DNA from: Rikenellaceae bacterium
GTDB taxonomy: Bacteria > Bacteroidota > Bacteroidia > Bacteroidales > Rikenellaceae
Length of the DNA stretch: 41,660 nt
Assembly: GCA_015059785.1 (NCBI GenBank)
Contig: SUZS01000022.1
Location: 1-41,660 of the forward strand
Direction: 5' to 3'
Below the pieces are notes generated by a model that was given only the letters and a program-made list of their open reading frames with translations, did no database searches and was not told where the DNA came from. Each line of letters starts with the position of its first letter. The first letter of the stretch is position 1. The position numbers and the translations under genes are program-made. Below are positions 14,869 through 23,702 of this stretch, in pieces.

Positions 14869-17800
14869 ATGAAAAATCTTTTTCGTATTGTGATGGCTGT
14901 GGCTGTTCTGTTCACAGCATCGTGTGCCAAGGAGGACATCTCGTCTTCTATTGGTGGCGGTGAGGTTGAGGTAACCTTTACCGCAGATCTTGGTCAGCTC
15001 GGCACCCGTGCTTACGGTGAGGCTGACAATGTTGATGTTGTTTACCTCGGTGTTTACGAGGCAAACTCAAACGCTTCACTGCCTCTTGTTGATCCTGAAG
15101 GCTACCCTGTTATTGACGGCAAGGCATCTATCACTGTTGTTCTTTTGAAGGACAAGGTTTACGACCTGGTATTCTGGGCACAGAACAAGGCTCAGACTTG
15201 CTACAATGTTGTTTGGGACGAGCGTAAGGTTGCTGTTAATTACGACGGCGTAAAGTCTCAGGATGATGCTCGTGACGCATTCTTCCTTGTTGAGAATGAC
15301 TTCCGCGCTGGTCACGATGAGACTATCTTTAAGCTCTACCGTCCATTTGCACAGCTCAACGCTGGTCTTAACGCGAAGGATGTTGAGTTTATCGGCAAGA
15401 ATGGTGTTGAAATCAGCAAGTTCAAGTCTCAGGTTGTTGTAAAGCAGGTTGCTACTACCCTTAACCTTCTTGAGGAGGCTACTGACACAGCTCTTGATGT
15501 AGCAGACTTTAAGGATGTAACTTTTGCTCTTGAGGCTAAGCCAACACAGAAGCTCAATGTTTCTGGTACAGATTACGAGTACCTCTCTATGAACTATCTG
15601 CTTGTTGATGCAAAGCAGAATGTTGATCTTACCTACACATTCGTTGACGGCGAGGGTACAGAGTATCTCCGTCCTTACTTCAGCGTACCTGTTCAGCGTA
15701 ACTACCGCACAAACATCCTCGGTCAGCTTATCTCAAGCCCACTCGACTTCAATGTTATCATCGTTCCTGACTTCATTGATCCAGATAACGACCTTCAGGG
15801 TGACACTCAGACATTTAATGTATCAAGCCAGGCTGAGTTTGAGGATGCTCTTGCAAAGGCTGCTACCCAGGATCACATCCAGCACCTTGTTATCAACCTC
15901 AATGCTGATGTAACTCTTGATGTTGATGCTTGGCAGACTCTTGCTATTGGCAACAAGAACACTAAGGATATTACAATCAATGGTAGCAAGTCTCGCGCTG
16001 CAGAGTACTACACTCTTACTTTCAACCACAAGAACTCTGACTGGAACAACATCGTTACTAACGGTGCAAAGCTTATTCTTGAGAGCTTGAACATCACAAA
16101 CAGCGGTTATGGTGCTACAGACGCTCCTTGGAACCGTCACGACCTTGTATTTGCTTGCGATGTTGAGATGAACAATGTTGTTTCTCTCAACGCTATTGCT
16201 CTGAAGGCTAATGCAAAGATTGAGAATACAACTATTAACGATGACCACACTGGTAGCTCTTACGCAATTTGGATTCAGCCAAACGGTCAGACTGTAACTA
16301 TTGACAACTGTACTATTGACTCTACAGGCGCAGGCGATGGTCGCGGTATTAAGATTGACGAGCAGTATGTTGATGCTCCAAAGAAGGTTGTTCTTAATGT
16401 TTCTAACACCAAGTTTGTAACTGAATCTAAGGCTGCTATCGTTGTTAAGAGCAAGGCAGGTGCAGAGGTTAATGCAAGCAACCTTGACATCGCCGGCGTA
16501 GCTGCAGATACTGTATACGCAGTTTGGGTAGACGAGAAGGCTGCTGCTTACTACAACCTTGTAGAGGTTACTGGCGCACAGGTACGCCTTGAGGGCTCTG
16601 CTATCGTTACTACACAGGAGGAGCTTAATGCTGCCGTTGCTGCTGGTAAGGCTCAGATTAACCTTGCTGCAGGTAACTACAACCTTCCAGATGGCGTAAA
16701 GGGTGCTATCATTGGTACTGACAGAGAGAACTGCGTGGTAAACATTGTAAAGTCTTACTATGGTTCTACCGCTAACACTGATGTTCTTACACTTCAGAAC
16801 CTAACAACCAAGCTTGCTGCAGGCTTCGGATATACAGAGGGGACATTTGGATTCCTCCACCACTACAAGGAGGTAAATCTTATCAACTGTAACTCTGACC
16901 GCATTCGCCTTAACTGCTCAACAGCTAACATTGAGGGTTGTACATTCACTCTTACAACTTCAAGCGGTTTTGATGGTTATGCTATCTACTACTATGGAAA
17001 CGCTAACTCAACAGTAAATGTTAAGGATTGTGTATTCTACACTGCTGGTAAGGCTATCGTTATCTACAGCGAGTCCGCAAAGGCTTACAACCTCAATGTT
17101 GACGACTGTCAGTTCTATTCTTCAGACGCTTCTACAGACAAGGCTGCTGTACAGATGCACACAGAGTATGGCATTACTGGTGTAGTAAAGATTAACAACT
17201 GTACTGCTACAGATTTCAATGCAATTAACAATGGACTTTGGAATGAGCTTAACAACAACACAAAGGCTCTGACAAATGTATTTGAGAAGTATGTTGACGG
17301 TGTTCAGGTTTACAACGATGTCGTAGTTAACAATGATAAGAGTGTTTACACTATCTATTCTGCAACTGGTCTAAAGTGGTTTGCAAATGAGGTAAATGTA
17401 AATAAGAATAGCTTCTCAGGTAAGACTGTTAAGCTTGCAAAGGATATTGACCTTCAGAACGAGATTTGGACTCCAATTGGTCAGACTGGCGTAGCAACTT
17501 TCAACGGTGTATTTGACGGACAGGACTACACTATCTCTAACCTCAATGTAGATTCATCTGCACAGACTGGCAAGCACTACTCATCAGGTCTTTTCGGTTG
17601 GGTTGAGTCACATACAGCAGGCCATGGTCACCTCAAGAATGTAAAGATTTCTGGTGCAAATGTTACTGGTCACCACAACTGCGGCGCATTAGTTGGTTAT
17701 ATCACACAGGAGACTGCTCTTGTTGAGAACTGCCATGTAACTGGTGCTACAATCTCTTGCACATACGCAAATGGCGATGCTGACGGCGACAAGGCAGGTG

Positions 17801-18012
17801 CTCTTATTGGTAACGCTACTGTTGCAACTCCAGTAAAGGATTGCACTGCTGCAAACTCTACAGTTTCTGCAGGTCGTGATGGTGGTCAGGTTATCGGTGC
17901 AGGTCGCGAGGCTAATGTTACTGGTTGCTCTGCTACATATGTAACTGTAACAGCAAACGGCACTGGTACTGGCGAGAACATTAACAACGCAGTTATTGGT
18001 CGTCTGCTCTAA
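14869..18012 (+). CDS. DUF6562 surface lipoprotein with beta-helix and GLUG repeats, 1047 aa
   Basis: A predicted outer-membrane lipoprotein. Signal peptide with lipobox TASC, lipidated Cys19, then AKEDISSSIGGGEVEVTF, shared exactly with the next paralogue. DUF6562 features: GTRAYG (45-50), YDLVFWAQN, ARDAFF, LYRPFAQLNAG (156-166) and VPVQRNYRTNILG. The middle (~315-820) consists of short repeated strands typical of a parallel beta-helix. Residues ~830-1047 carry GLUG-type repeats (FDGQDYTISNLNVD, SSGLFGWVE, NCGALVGYIT, GALIGNATV). GLUG repeats occur in cell-surface adhesins and M26 peptidases; no protease motif is seen here. Codon use is strongly biased, suggesting high expression. It has its own promoter, a leader with uORF and attenuator, and a 3' pseudoknot. 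Ligand unknown. Confidence 0.88.
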   Translation: MKNLFRIVMAVAVLFTASCAKEDISSSIGGGEVEVTFTADLGQLGTRAYGEADNVDVVYLGVYEANSNASLPLVDPEGYPVIDGKASITVVLLKDKVYDLVFWAQNKAQTCYNVVWDERKVAVNYDGVKSQDDARDAFFLVENDFRAGHDETIFKLYRPFAQLNAGLNAKDVEFIGKNGVEISKFKSQVVVKQVATTLNLLEEATDTALDVADFKDVTFALEAKPTQKLNVSGTDYEYLSMNYLLVDAKQNVDLTYTFVDGEGTEYLRPYFSVPVQRNYRTNILGQLISSPLDFNVIIVPDFIDPDNDLQGDTQTFNVSSQAEFEDALAKAATQDHIQHLVINLNADVTLDVDAWQTLAIGNKNTKDITINGSKSRAAEYYTLTFNHKNSDWNNIVTNGAKLILESLNITNSGYGATDAPWNRHDLVFACDVEMNNVVSLNAIALKANAKIENTTINDDHTGSSYAIWIQPNGQTVTIDNCTIDSTGAGDGRGIKIDEQYVDAPKKVVLNVSNTKFVTESKAAIVVKSKAGAEVNASNLDIAGVAADTVYAVWVDEKAAAYYNLVEVTGAQVRLEGSAIVTTQEELNAAVAAGKAQINLAAGNYNLPDGVKGAIIGTDRENCVVNIVKSYYGSTANTDVLTLQNLTTKLAAGFGYTEGTFGFLHHYKEVNLINCNSDRIRLNCSTANIEGCTFTLTTSSGFDGYAIYYYGNANSTVNVKDCVFYTAGKAIVIYSESAKAYNLNVDDCQFYSSDASTDKAAVQMHTEYGITGVVKINNCTATDFNAINNGLWNELNNNTKALTNVFEKYVDGVQVYNDVVVNNDKSVYTIYSATGLKWFANEVNVNKNSFSGKTVKLAKDIDLQNEIWTPIGQTGVATFNGVFDGQDYTISNLNVDSSAQTGKHYSSGLFGWVESHTAGHGHLKNVKISGANVTGHHNCGALVGYITQETALVENCHVTGATISCTYANGDADGDKAGALIGNATVATPVKDCTAANSTVSAGRDGGQVIGAGREANVTGCSATYVTVTANGTGTGENINNAVIGRLL

Positions 18013-18017
18013 CAATC

Positions 18018-18049
18018 AAGACCCTGGCAGACGGTCTTAGTTGTCTGCC
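18018..18049 (+). other. H-type RNA pseudoknot in 3' UTR (unit 2)
   Basis: Stem 1 is AAGACC (18018-18023) with GGTCTT (18033-18038). Stem 2 is GGCAGAC (18026-18032) with GTCTGCC (18043-18049). Loop 1 is 2 nt, there is no nucleotide between the stems, and loop 3 is 4 nt, a geometry that permits coaxial stacking. It starts 6 nt after the stop codon. The same arrangement occurs after the next paralogue. Confidence 0.65.
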
Positions 18050-18074
18050 TGCTTTGTTAAAAAAGTTAATGGTG

Positions 18075-18106
18075 GAGGTCGCTTGTGGTGGGCGACCTCT
18101 TTTTTT
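18075..18106 (+). terminator. Terminator of lipoprotein unit 2
   Basis: GAGGTCGC (18075-18082) pairs with GCGACCTC (18092-18099), followed by seven T. It is preceded by a conserved TTTGTTAAAAA-GTTAATGG stretch shared with unit 3. Confidence 0.85.
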
Positions 18107-18130
18107 GTGGCGAAAAAAAATAGAAATCTC

Positions 18131-18161
18131 TTTGCAGATTAAGAAAATTTATCTATATTTG
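18131..18161 (+). promoter_or_regulatory. Promoter of lipoprotein unit 3
   Basis: TTTG (18131-18134), 19-nt spacer, TATATTTG (18154-18161). The predicted start near 18167 gives a leader of about 200 nt. The gene-free stretch 18013-18368 is fully explained by the pseudoknot, terminator, this promoter, the uORF and two hairpins. Confidence 0.7.
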
Positions 18162-18181
18162 CATTATCAAACAGTATAGAT

Positions 18182-18265
18182 ATGACGAATATATCCATAT
18201 TTGACGGAATATTCCCTCTCCGATTCGGGGGGGGGATTTTTGTATCTATATATTTCCATATTTAA
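18182..18265 (+). CDS. Upstream ORF / leader peptide, 27 aa (unit 3)
   Basis: Same length and core as the frame at 14668-14751: IFPLR-F-GGGIFVS, starting about 15 nt after the predicted transcription start. The run of nine G at 18227-18235 is in the same frame, giving GGG GGG GGG. Outside the core the peptides differ, though both keep a hydrophobic Ile/Phe/Tyr-rich character. An N-terminal start at ATG 18182 is favoured by the matching length and position. Confidence 0.6.
   Translation: MTNISIFDGIFPLRFGGGIFVSIYFHI
18212..18241 (+). promoter_or_regulatory. Terminator-like attenuator hairpin with G9 tract (unit 3 leader)
   Basis: CCCTCTCCG (18214-18222) pairs with CGGGGGGGG (18226-18234) around a 3-nt loop ATT, followed by A and five T (18237-18241). 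The bases ATATTCCCTCTCCGA and the G tract with its downstream ATTTTTGTATCT are identical to unit 2. Confidence 0.6.
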
Positions 18266-18291
18266 TTAAATATTATCTTTCAGAAAATCTC

Positions 18292-18313
18292 GGTGGTAAG
18301 TTCTCTTACCGCC
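18292..18313 (+). promoter_or_regulatory. Second leader hairpin (unit 3)
   Basis: GGTGGTAAG (18292-18300), loop TTCT, CTTACCGCC (18305-18313): nine pairs including one U.G. Compared with unit 2, the C783-G794 pair becomes U297-A308, a compensatory change. Confidence 0.55.
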
Positions 18314-18368
18314 TAAACTCATTTGTATAAATCCATTTAATTCATTTTTTACCAAACAATCAAACACT

Positions 18369-21300
18369 ATGAAAAACATTTTTCGTTTTCTGATGGCTGT
18401 GGCAGTTCTGCTGACAGCATCTTGTGCGAAGGAGGACATTAGTTCTTCTATCGGTGGCGGAGAGGTTGAAGTGACATTCTCTGCATCTCTTCCAGAGCTT
18501 GGCTCTCGTGCTTACGGCGAGGGCGAGAATGCAAACATCCTCTACTACAATGTATATGAGGCTGGTACAGAGAACATTCTTGACCAGTTGTGTGGCTCTA
18601 CAACAAGCAACACTGGTGTATTCTCTTTTACCCTTGTGCTTTTGAAGGGTATGCAGTACGACCTTGTATTTTGGGCACAGAACGAGGATTGCGACTACTA
18701 CTCTCTTAACGGCAAGCAAGTTTCTATTGTTTATGACGGTAAGAATGCCAACGACGACACTCGCGATGCCTTCTTCCACTATGAGGCTGCATTTGACCCA
18801 ACATCTGACGACCCTTCATTCAAGCTCTATCGTCCATTTGCACAGCTCAATGCTGCTGTAAGTGCGGCTGATAAGGAGGCTGTTGGCAAGAACGAGGTTA
18901 CTCTTACAACAAGTACTGTAAAGGTTACAACTTACACACAGTTTGATATTGCTGCGGGCGATGTTGTTGAGACAAGCAAGAAAGAGGTTGCCTTCACTGC
19001 AACCGATATGCCTTTCAAGGCTGGCGAGGAGCTTAAGAGTGGCTACACTTATGTATCTATGAACTATCTGCTTGCGCCAAAGACTGGTATGGTTAGCAAT
19101 GTAGAGTTTACACTCAACGCAACAAAGAACGGCGGAAACTTTGCTTTTACTGGCACATCATACAACGATGTTCCTCTCAAGCAGAACTTCCGTACAAACA
19201 TCCTCGGTGCGCTGCTTACTGCTCCAACAAACTTTACTGTTGAGATTGAGGCTGAGTTTGACGAGCCTGCAGAGACTATTTCTGTATGGGATGGCAAGAG
19301 CAAGACCGCTGCGGACCCTATTCTGGATGATAATGGAGCTGTTACTGGTTACAATATAGACAGCGCATCCGACCTTGCATGGCTCGCCGACCTTGTTAAT
19401 GGCGTTACTCGTGCCGCTGGTAACGAGAGCCTGAATATTGTTCTTAGCAATGACATTGACCTTGCAGGTCACAACTGGACCCCTATCGGCTTCAACGCAA
19501 ATGAGCAGGCAGGTAATGAAAAGTATTTCACTGGTACATTCAATGGTAATGGACATACAATCAGCAACCTAAACATTGATGTTAAGGATCAAGGTGGTGT
19601 CGGTTTCTTTGGTGCAATTTACAATGCAACAATTAAGAACATTACATTCAAGAATGTATCTATTAAGGCAGTAGAGAGCGAGAGTAACCCTAACAACACA
19701 TCTGGTGCAGAGGGTTCTGCAAATTATATCGTAGGAGGTCATATAGGTGCAGTTGCAGGATATGATGCAAAAAATGGCAATATAGTATTTGAGAATGTTC
19801 ATGTTAATGGACTTATCAAAATCGAGGGAGAGACTCGTGCAGCTCAAGGACAGCGTATTGCAGGTATTTTCGGAGGTAAGAATTCGAGCAAAGTAACATT
19901 TAACAATGTCTCTGTACTTGGCGACGAGAATAGCTACATCAAGGGTTATTGCTCTACTGCTGGTATCTCAGGTCAGACTCAAGATGCTGCTATCTTCGAT
20001 AATGTACACACCGACATCGATATTTATGCTGTAACATTTGGTGCTGGCGGTCTGGCAGGTATTGTACGACAGGGTTCTACATTCACAAACTGCTCTTCAA
20101 AGGGTAATATCACCCTTGATGCAAGCAAAACTCAACTTTCAAGCTACACCGCAAACTACCCATATCGTGTTGGTGGTATTGCTGGTTGCTGGTCTGAGAG
20201 CAAGACAGGCGTGCTTACACTTGTAAATTGTAGCTATGAGGGTAATCTGACAAGCATAGATAAGGATGGCAACTCTCCAGAGAATCTTGACTATGCTGGC
20301 TATGTAGGTCGCGGTTATACTCTTAACAACTGCGCTGGCAGCAAGGTAGTTATTGATGGTGTGGAGTATGTTCAAGCTTATGATAATGTTCACGGTTACT
20401 ACATTGTTGACGGTGTATACGAAATTGGCACTGCTGCAACTCTGAAGGCATTTGCTGCAAAGGTAAATGGTGGTGAGTCTTATGAGGATAAGAATGTAGT
20501 TCTTGTTGCTGACATTGACCTTAACAATGCGGAGTGGACTCCAATTGGTTCTATAAATCAGGACCGCGGTTTCTGCGGTAACTTTGATGGTAATGGCAAG
20601 AAGATTAAGAACTTGATGATTCACAATGCTCAAGCAGATTCAGATGGCTATGTATATGCTGGTCTATTTGGTATTACAGAGAACAACACTATCAAGAACT
20701 TTGTAATTGAGAATGTAGATATCAATACAAATGGACATATTGTAGCAGCGGCTATTGCTTATCCATACTATACAACCGTTGAGAATATCACAGTTCAGGG
20801 CGATGTTAAAATTGTAGGTGGAGACTATACAGCTGGCGTATTGTCATACACAAGACGCTGCGAAAATGCTTCAAACCTTACAATTAACGGTAACAATGGC
20901 TCTGTAATCACAGGTAACCAAACAGTAGGTGGTGTAATTAGCGATATTCAGATGAATGGAGGTCTAACTGCATTTTACTCTAACTTCGCTGCAACTGGTT
21001 TAACCATAACTGGTAAAATAAATGTAGGTGGTATTTCTGGTATCATTAGCGCTCAGACCCTCGATGGAGCAACTGTTGAGAATGTAAATATTGTTTGTGA
21101 CGATGCAAGAAAGGGTATTGTTTCAGGCTCATTAGGTCAGACTTCTACAATCAAGAACATTGTGTACAACAATGTTACAGGCGCAGAAAATGTTGTTGGT
21201 GCAACATGGAAGGATGGTAAAGAGGTTTATGCAACAGGAGACCTATACACAGATAAGCCAATCGTAGGCACTATCGTTGAGTGCGCAGGTCAGAAGGCTA

Positions 21301-21755
21301 TTGTTTTCAGTGTAGAGAATGGCATTAAGGCTGTTTCTATTGCTGAGCAAAACCTAAACGGTAAGTATTGGCAGAGTGCAGTAGAGTGGGCAGCTGATCT
21401 TGGCACTGGTTGGGCATTAGCTTCAATGGAGGAGCTTAATGCTATCTATGATGTTCGCGTTGAGTTGAACGACTATCTTAAGGCAAACAGCGCAGATAAT
21501 GCACTATTCTGGGAGGGTGACGAACTTTATAGAAAGAACGGCTCTATCTACTATGCTCTCTATATGTCTTCTACAGAGGTTCCAGCAGGCGAAAAGGATG
21601 CAAATGGTAACGAATATTTTCCTAATCGCGTATTCTTTAAGATGTTCAACAAATTAGGCTATTCGGATGTCCTTTATAGTGCTTTTGATTGTATAAACAA
21701 GTACGCCCCACTGAGAGATAACTACTTCGCACGCGCCGTTTACACAATTGAATAA
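18369..21755 (+). CDS. DUF6562 surface lipoprotein with GLUG repeats and a distinct C-terminal domain, 1128 aa
   Basis: A predicted outer-membrane lipoprotein with lipobox TASC (Cys19). The DUF6562 region (~30-290) has GSRAYG (45-50), YDLVFWAQN, TRDAFF, LYRPFAQLNAA and VPLKQNFRTNILG. Two GLUG-rich blocks follow, each opening with an I-D-L-x-x-x-x-WTPIG unit: NDIDLAGHNWTPIGFN then FNGNGHTISNLNID, and later ADIDLNNAEWTPIGSI then FDGNGKKIKNLMIH. The last ~110 residues (WALASMEELNAIYD ... YMSSTE ... NYFARAVYTIE) resemble the C-terminal DUF1566/fibrobacter-paralogous style domains that end Bacteroidota surface proteins. It shares its first ~50 residues closely with the 14869 gene, but the DNA differs at many synonymous sites, so the duplication is not recent. 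Unit-specific leader and 3' pseudoknot are present. Ligand unknown. Confidence 0.88.
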   Translation: MKNIFRFLMAVAVLLTASCAKEDISSSIGGGEVEVTFSASLPELGSRAYGEGENANILYYNVYEAGTENILDQLCGSTTSNTGVFSFTLVLLKGMQYDLVFWAQNEDCDYYSLNGKQVSIVYDGKNANDDTRDAFFHYEAAFDPTSDDPSFKLYRPFAQLNAAVSAADKEAVGKNEVTLTTSTVKVTTYTQFDIAAGDVVETSKKEVAFTATDMPFKAGEELKSGYTYVSMNYLLAPKTGMVSNVEFTLNATKNGGNFAFTGTSYNDVPLKQNFRTNILGALLTAPTNFTVEIEAEFDEPAETISVWDGKSKTAADPILDDNGAVTGYNIDSASDLAWLADLVNGVTRAAGNESLNIVLSNDIDLAGHNWTPIGFNANEQAGNEKYFTGTFNGNGHTISNLNIDVKDQGGVGFFGAIYNATIKNITFKNVSIKAVESESNPNNTSGAEGSANYIVGGHIGAVAGYDAKNGNIVFENVHVNGLIKIEGETRAAQGQRIAGIFGGKNSSKVTFNNVSVLGDENSYIKGYCSTAGISGQTQDAAIFDNVHTDIDIYAVTFGAGGLAGIVRQGSTFTNCSSKGNITLDASKTQLSSYTANYPYRVGGIAGCWSESKTGVLTLVNCSYEGNLTSIDKDGNSPENLDYAGYVGRGYTLNNCAGSKVVIDGVEYVQAYDNVHGYYIVDGVYEIGTAATLKAFAAKVNGGESYEDKNVVLVADIDLNNAEWTPIGSINQDRGFCGNFDGNGKKIKNLMIHNAQADSDGYVYAGLFGITENNTIKNFVIENVDINTNGHIVAAAIAYPYYTTVENITVQGDVKIVGGDYTAGVLSYTRRCENASNLTINGNNGSVITGNQTVGGVISDIQMNGGLTAFYSNFAATGLTITGKINVGGISGIISAQTLDGATVENVNIVCDDARKGIVSGSLGQTSTIKNIVYNNVTGAENVVGATWKDGKEVYATGDLYTDKPIVGTIVECAGQKAIVFSVENGIKAVSIAEQNLNGKYWQSAVEWAADLGTGWALASMEELNAIYDVRVELNDYLKANSADNALFWEGDELYRKNGSIYYALYMSSTEVPAGEKDANGNEYFPNRVFFKMFNKLGYSDVLYSAFDCINKYAPLRDNYFARAVYTIE

Positions 21756-21762
21756 AACCCCA

Positions 21763-21794
21763 AAGACCCCGGCAGGCGGTCTTAATAGCTTGCC
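21763..21794 (+). other. H-type RNA pseudoknot in 3' UTR (unit 3)
   Basis: Stem 1 AAGACC (21763-21768) with GGTCTT (21778-21783); stem 2 GGCAGGC (21771-21777) with GCTTGCC (21788-21794), including one G.U pair. Loop lengths (2, 0 and 4 nt) are identical to unit 2. An A-U pair in stem 2 of unit 2 is G-C here, a compensatory change. Confidence 0.65.
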
Positions 21795-21817
21795 AGTTTG
21801 TTAAAAAGTTAATGGGA

Positions 21818-21844
21818 GGAGGTCGTCAGTGGCGGCCTCCTTTT
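21818..21844 (+). terminator. Terminator of lipoprotein unit 3
   Basis: GGAGGTCG (21818-21825) pairs with CGGCCTCC (21833-21840) with one T.G pair, followed by TTTTG. Confidence 0.8.
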
Positions 21845-21871
21845 GTATTTAGTAAAATATTTTATAAAATG

Positions 21872-21903
21872 CTTGACTAAATGGTCAGAAAGTGCTACCT
21901 TTG
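21872..21903 (+). promoter_or_regulatory. Promoter of the AspT/YidE-type transporter
   Basis: CTTG (21872-21875, one base off TTTG), 20-nt spacer, TACCTTTG (21896-21903), followed by ATG 21937 after about 28 nt of leader. Confidence 0.6.
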
Positions 21904-21936
21904 CGCTGATATTAGGTAAAATTAGAACATTGCTAA

Positions 21937-23616
21937 ATGTTTTTTGTTATGGATTGGTTAGTGAATCTATTTACAGCAAACTCCATTGCCCACGCAGTGC
22001 TTATTTTGGGTCTTACGATTGCCTTAGGTCTGCTACTGGGTCGCATTAAGTTTGGCTCAGTATCACTTGGCATTACTTGGGTGCTCTTTGTGGGTATTTT
22101 GCTCTCTCATTTCGGATTGGGCATTGACCCTCAGATTTGCCACTTTGTAAAGGAGTTTGGACTTATTCTTTTTGTATACTCTATTGGTCTGCAAGTTGGT
22201 CCTGGATTCTTCTCATCGCTCAAGGAGGGTGGTGTGACGCTCAACTCGCTTGCGGTGCTCATTATCCTGCTTGGCTGTGCTACTTGCTACGCAATACACC
22301 TTATCACGGGCGAGGAGCTGACAACAATGATTGGCGTACTCTCTGGCGCGGTGACAAACACCCCTGGCCTTGGTGCTGCGCAGCAGACTATCTCTGACAC
22401 CATAGCAGGCAGTGCAGATACAACCAACCGTCTTGCCACAGCTTACGCTGTTGCCTATCCGCTTGGCGTTGTGGGTATCATTGTCTCAATGCTACTTATC
22501 CGCTATTTTTTCCGCATCAAGCTCGACCGCGAGAAGGTGCTTGCCGAGCGTAGTAACGCTCCAAAGACGGTCCGTATAGATCTCAAGGTGTGCAATAAGG
22601 GTATTATAGGCAAGAAGATTGAGGATATTGCCCACATAACACGCAGCAAGTTTGTCGTTGCCCGTATGATTCGCGATGGCAAGCAGCAGATTGCCTCTGG
22701 AGATACAGAACTTCGCGACGGCGATATTCTGCGCGTGGTTATCAGCAACCGCGATGTAGAGCTTGTGCAGTCGCTTATTGGCGAGAGCGTGCAACTTGAC
22801 GACAAGGAGTGGCAGACATCCTCTTCAAACCTTGAGAAGCGCCGAATTCTTGTCACTAAGTCGGGCATCAATGGCAAGCATATTGCCGACCTGCATATCC
22901 GTGAGAGCTATAATGTGACTATCACTCGCGTAGTGCGTGCCGGTATTGAGCTTGTTGCTACACACGAGCTCAGACTACAGATGGGCGATGTTGTGGTTGT
23001 CGTAGGTCGTAAGAACGACCTTGATCAGGTGGCTGCAATCCTTGGAGACTCTGTTCGCCGCCTTGACCACCCTAACCTGCTACCTATATTTATAGGTATC
23101 TTCCTCGGCGTGCTGCTCGGCTCTATTCCAATTATGCTTCCAGGTGTGCCACTGCCTGTAAAGCTCGGTCTTGCCGGTGGTCCGCTCGTTGTAGCGATAC
23201 TTATGGCGCGCTATGGACCGAACTATAAGCTTGTGACCTTTACAACAAATAGCGCAAATATGATGATTCGCGAGATTGGTATCTCTCTCTTCCTCGCCGC
23301 TGTAGGTCTTGGCGCTGGCGAGGGCTTCGTGAGCGCGATAGCTGGCGGCGGATATTGGTGGATTCTCTACGGCGTGGCAATTACTATGCTACCGCTGCTT
23401 ATCACTGGTATTCTTGCCCGCAAGGTCTTCAAACTGGACTACTTCTCAATTATGGGACTTATGTCAGGCGCGATGACCGACCCACCAGCATTAGCATACG
23501 CCAACTCGGTCTCTACAAACGACCGCTCGGCAGTAGCCTACGCCACGGTCTACCCGCTGACGATGTTCCTCAGAATCTTTACGGCACAAATACTTGCACT
23601 CATAGCACTATCATAA
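21937..23616 (+). CDS. Putative transporter, AspT/YidE-YbjL family with two TrkA_C domains, 559 aa
   Basis: An inner-membrane protein of the aspartate:alanine exchanger-like family (YidE/YbjL duplication). The N-terminal half has about five hydrophobic segments ending in TNTPGLGAAQQ (residue ~145). Two cytosolic RCK_C/TrkA_C-like domains follow (~209-277 and ~290-362; motifs GKKIEDIA ... LRDGDILRVV and GKHIADLH ... MGDVVVVVG). The C-terminal half repeats the membrane module, ending in the TDPPALAYA signature near 520. Such paired halves and regulatory domains are normal for the family. The substrate is unknown; dicarboxylates or amino acids are common in relatives. MDW at 21949 is an alternative start. 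The gene appears monocistronic, with promoter and bidirectional terminator. Confidence 0.88.
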   Translation: MFFVMDWLVNLFTANSIAHAVLILGLTIALGLLLGRIKFGSVSLGITWVLFVGILLSHFGLGIDPQICHFVKEFGLILFVYSIGLQVGPGFFSSLKEGGVTLNSLAVLIILLGCATCYAIHLITGEELTTMIGVLSGAVTNTPGLGAAQQTISDTIAGSADTTNRLATAYAVAYPLGVVGIIVSMLLIRYFFRIKLDREKVLAERSNAPKTVRIDLKVCNKGIIGKKIEDIAHITRSKFVVARMIRDGKQQIASGDTELRDGDILRVVISNRDVELVQSLIGESVQLDDKEWQTSSSNLEKRRILVTKSGINGKHIADLHIRESYNVTITRVVRAGIELVATHELRLQMGDVVVVVGRKNDLDQVAAILGDSVRRLDHPNLLPIFIGIFLGVLLGSIPIMLPGVPLPVKLGLAGGPLVVAILMARYGPNYKLVTFTTNSANMMIREIGISLFLAAVGLGAGEGFVSAIAGGGYWWILYGVAITMLPLLITGILARKVFKLDYFSIMGLMSGAMTDPPALAYANSVSTNDRSAVAYATVYPLTMFLRIFTAQILALIALS

Positions 23617-23625
23617 ACAAAAAAA

Positions 23626-23655
23626 ACTGAAAGCAGACTGCTTTCAGTTTTTTTG
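23626..23655 (+). terminator. Terminator after the transporter gene
   Basis: ACTGAAAGCAG (23626-23636) and CTGCTTTCAGT (23638-23648) are perfect inverted repeats, flanked by A and T runs, so it may work from both directions. Confidence 0.85.
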
Positions 23656-23702
23656 TTCGGCTGTTAGTCTTTGGACATTAGTCCAATTAGAGTACCTCCC
23701 CA

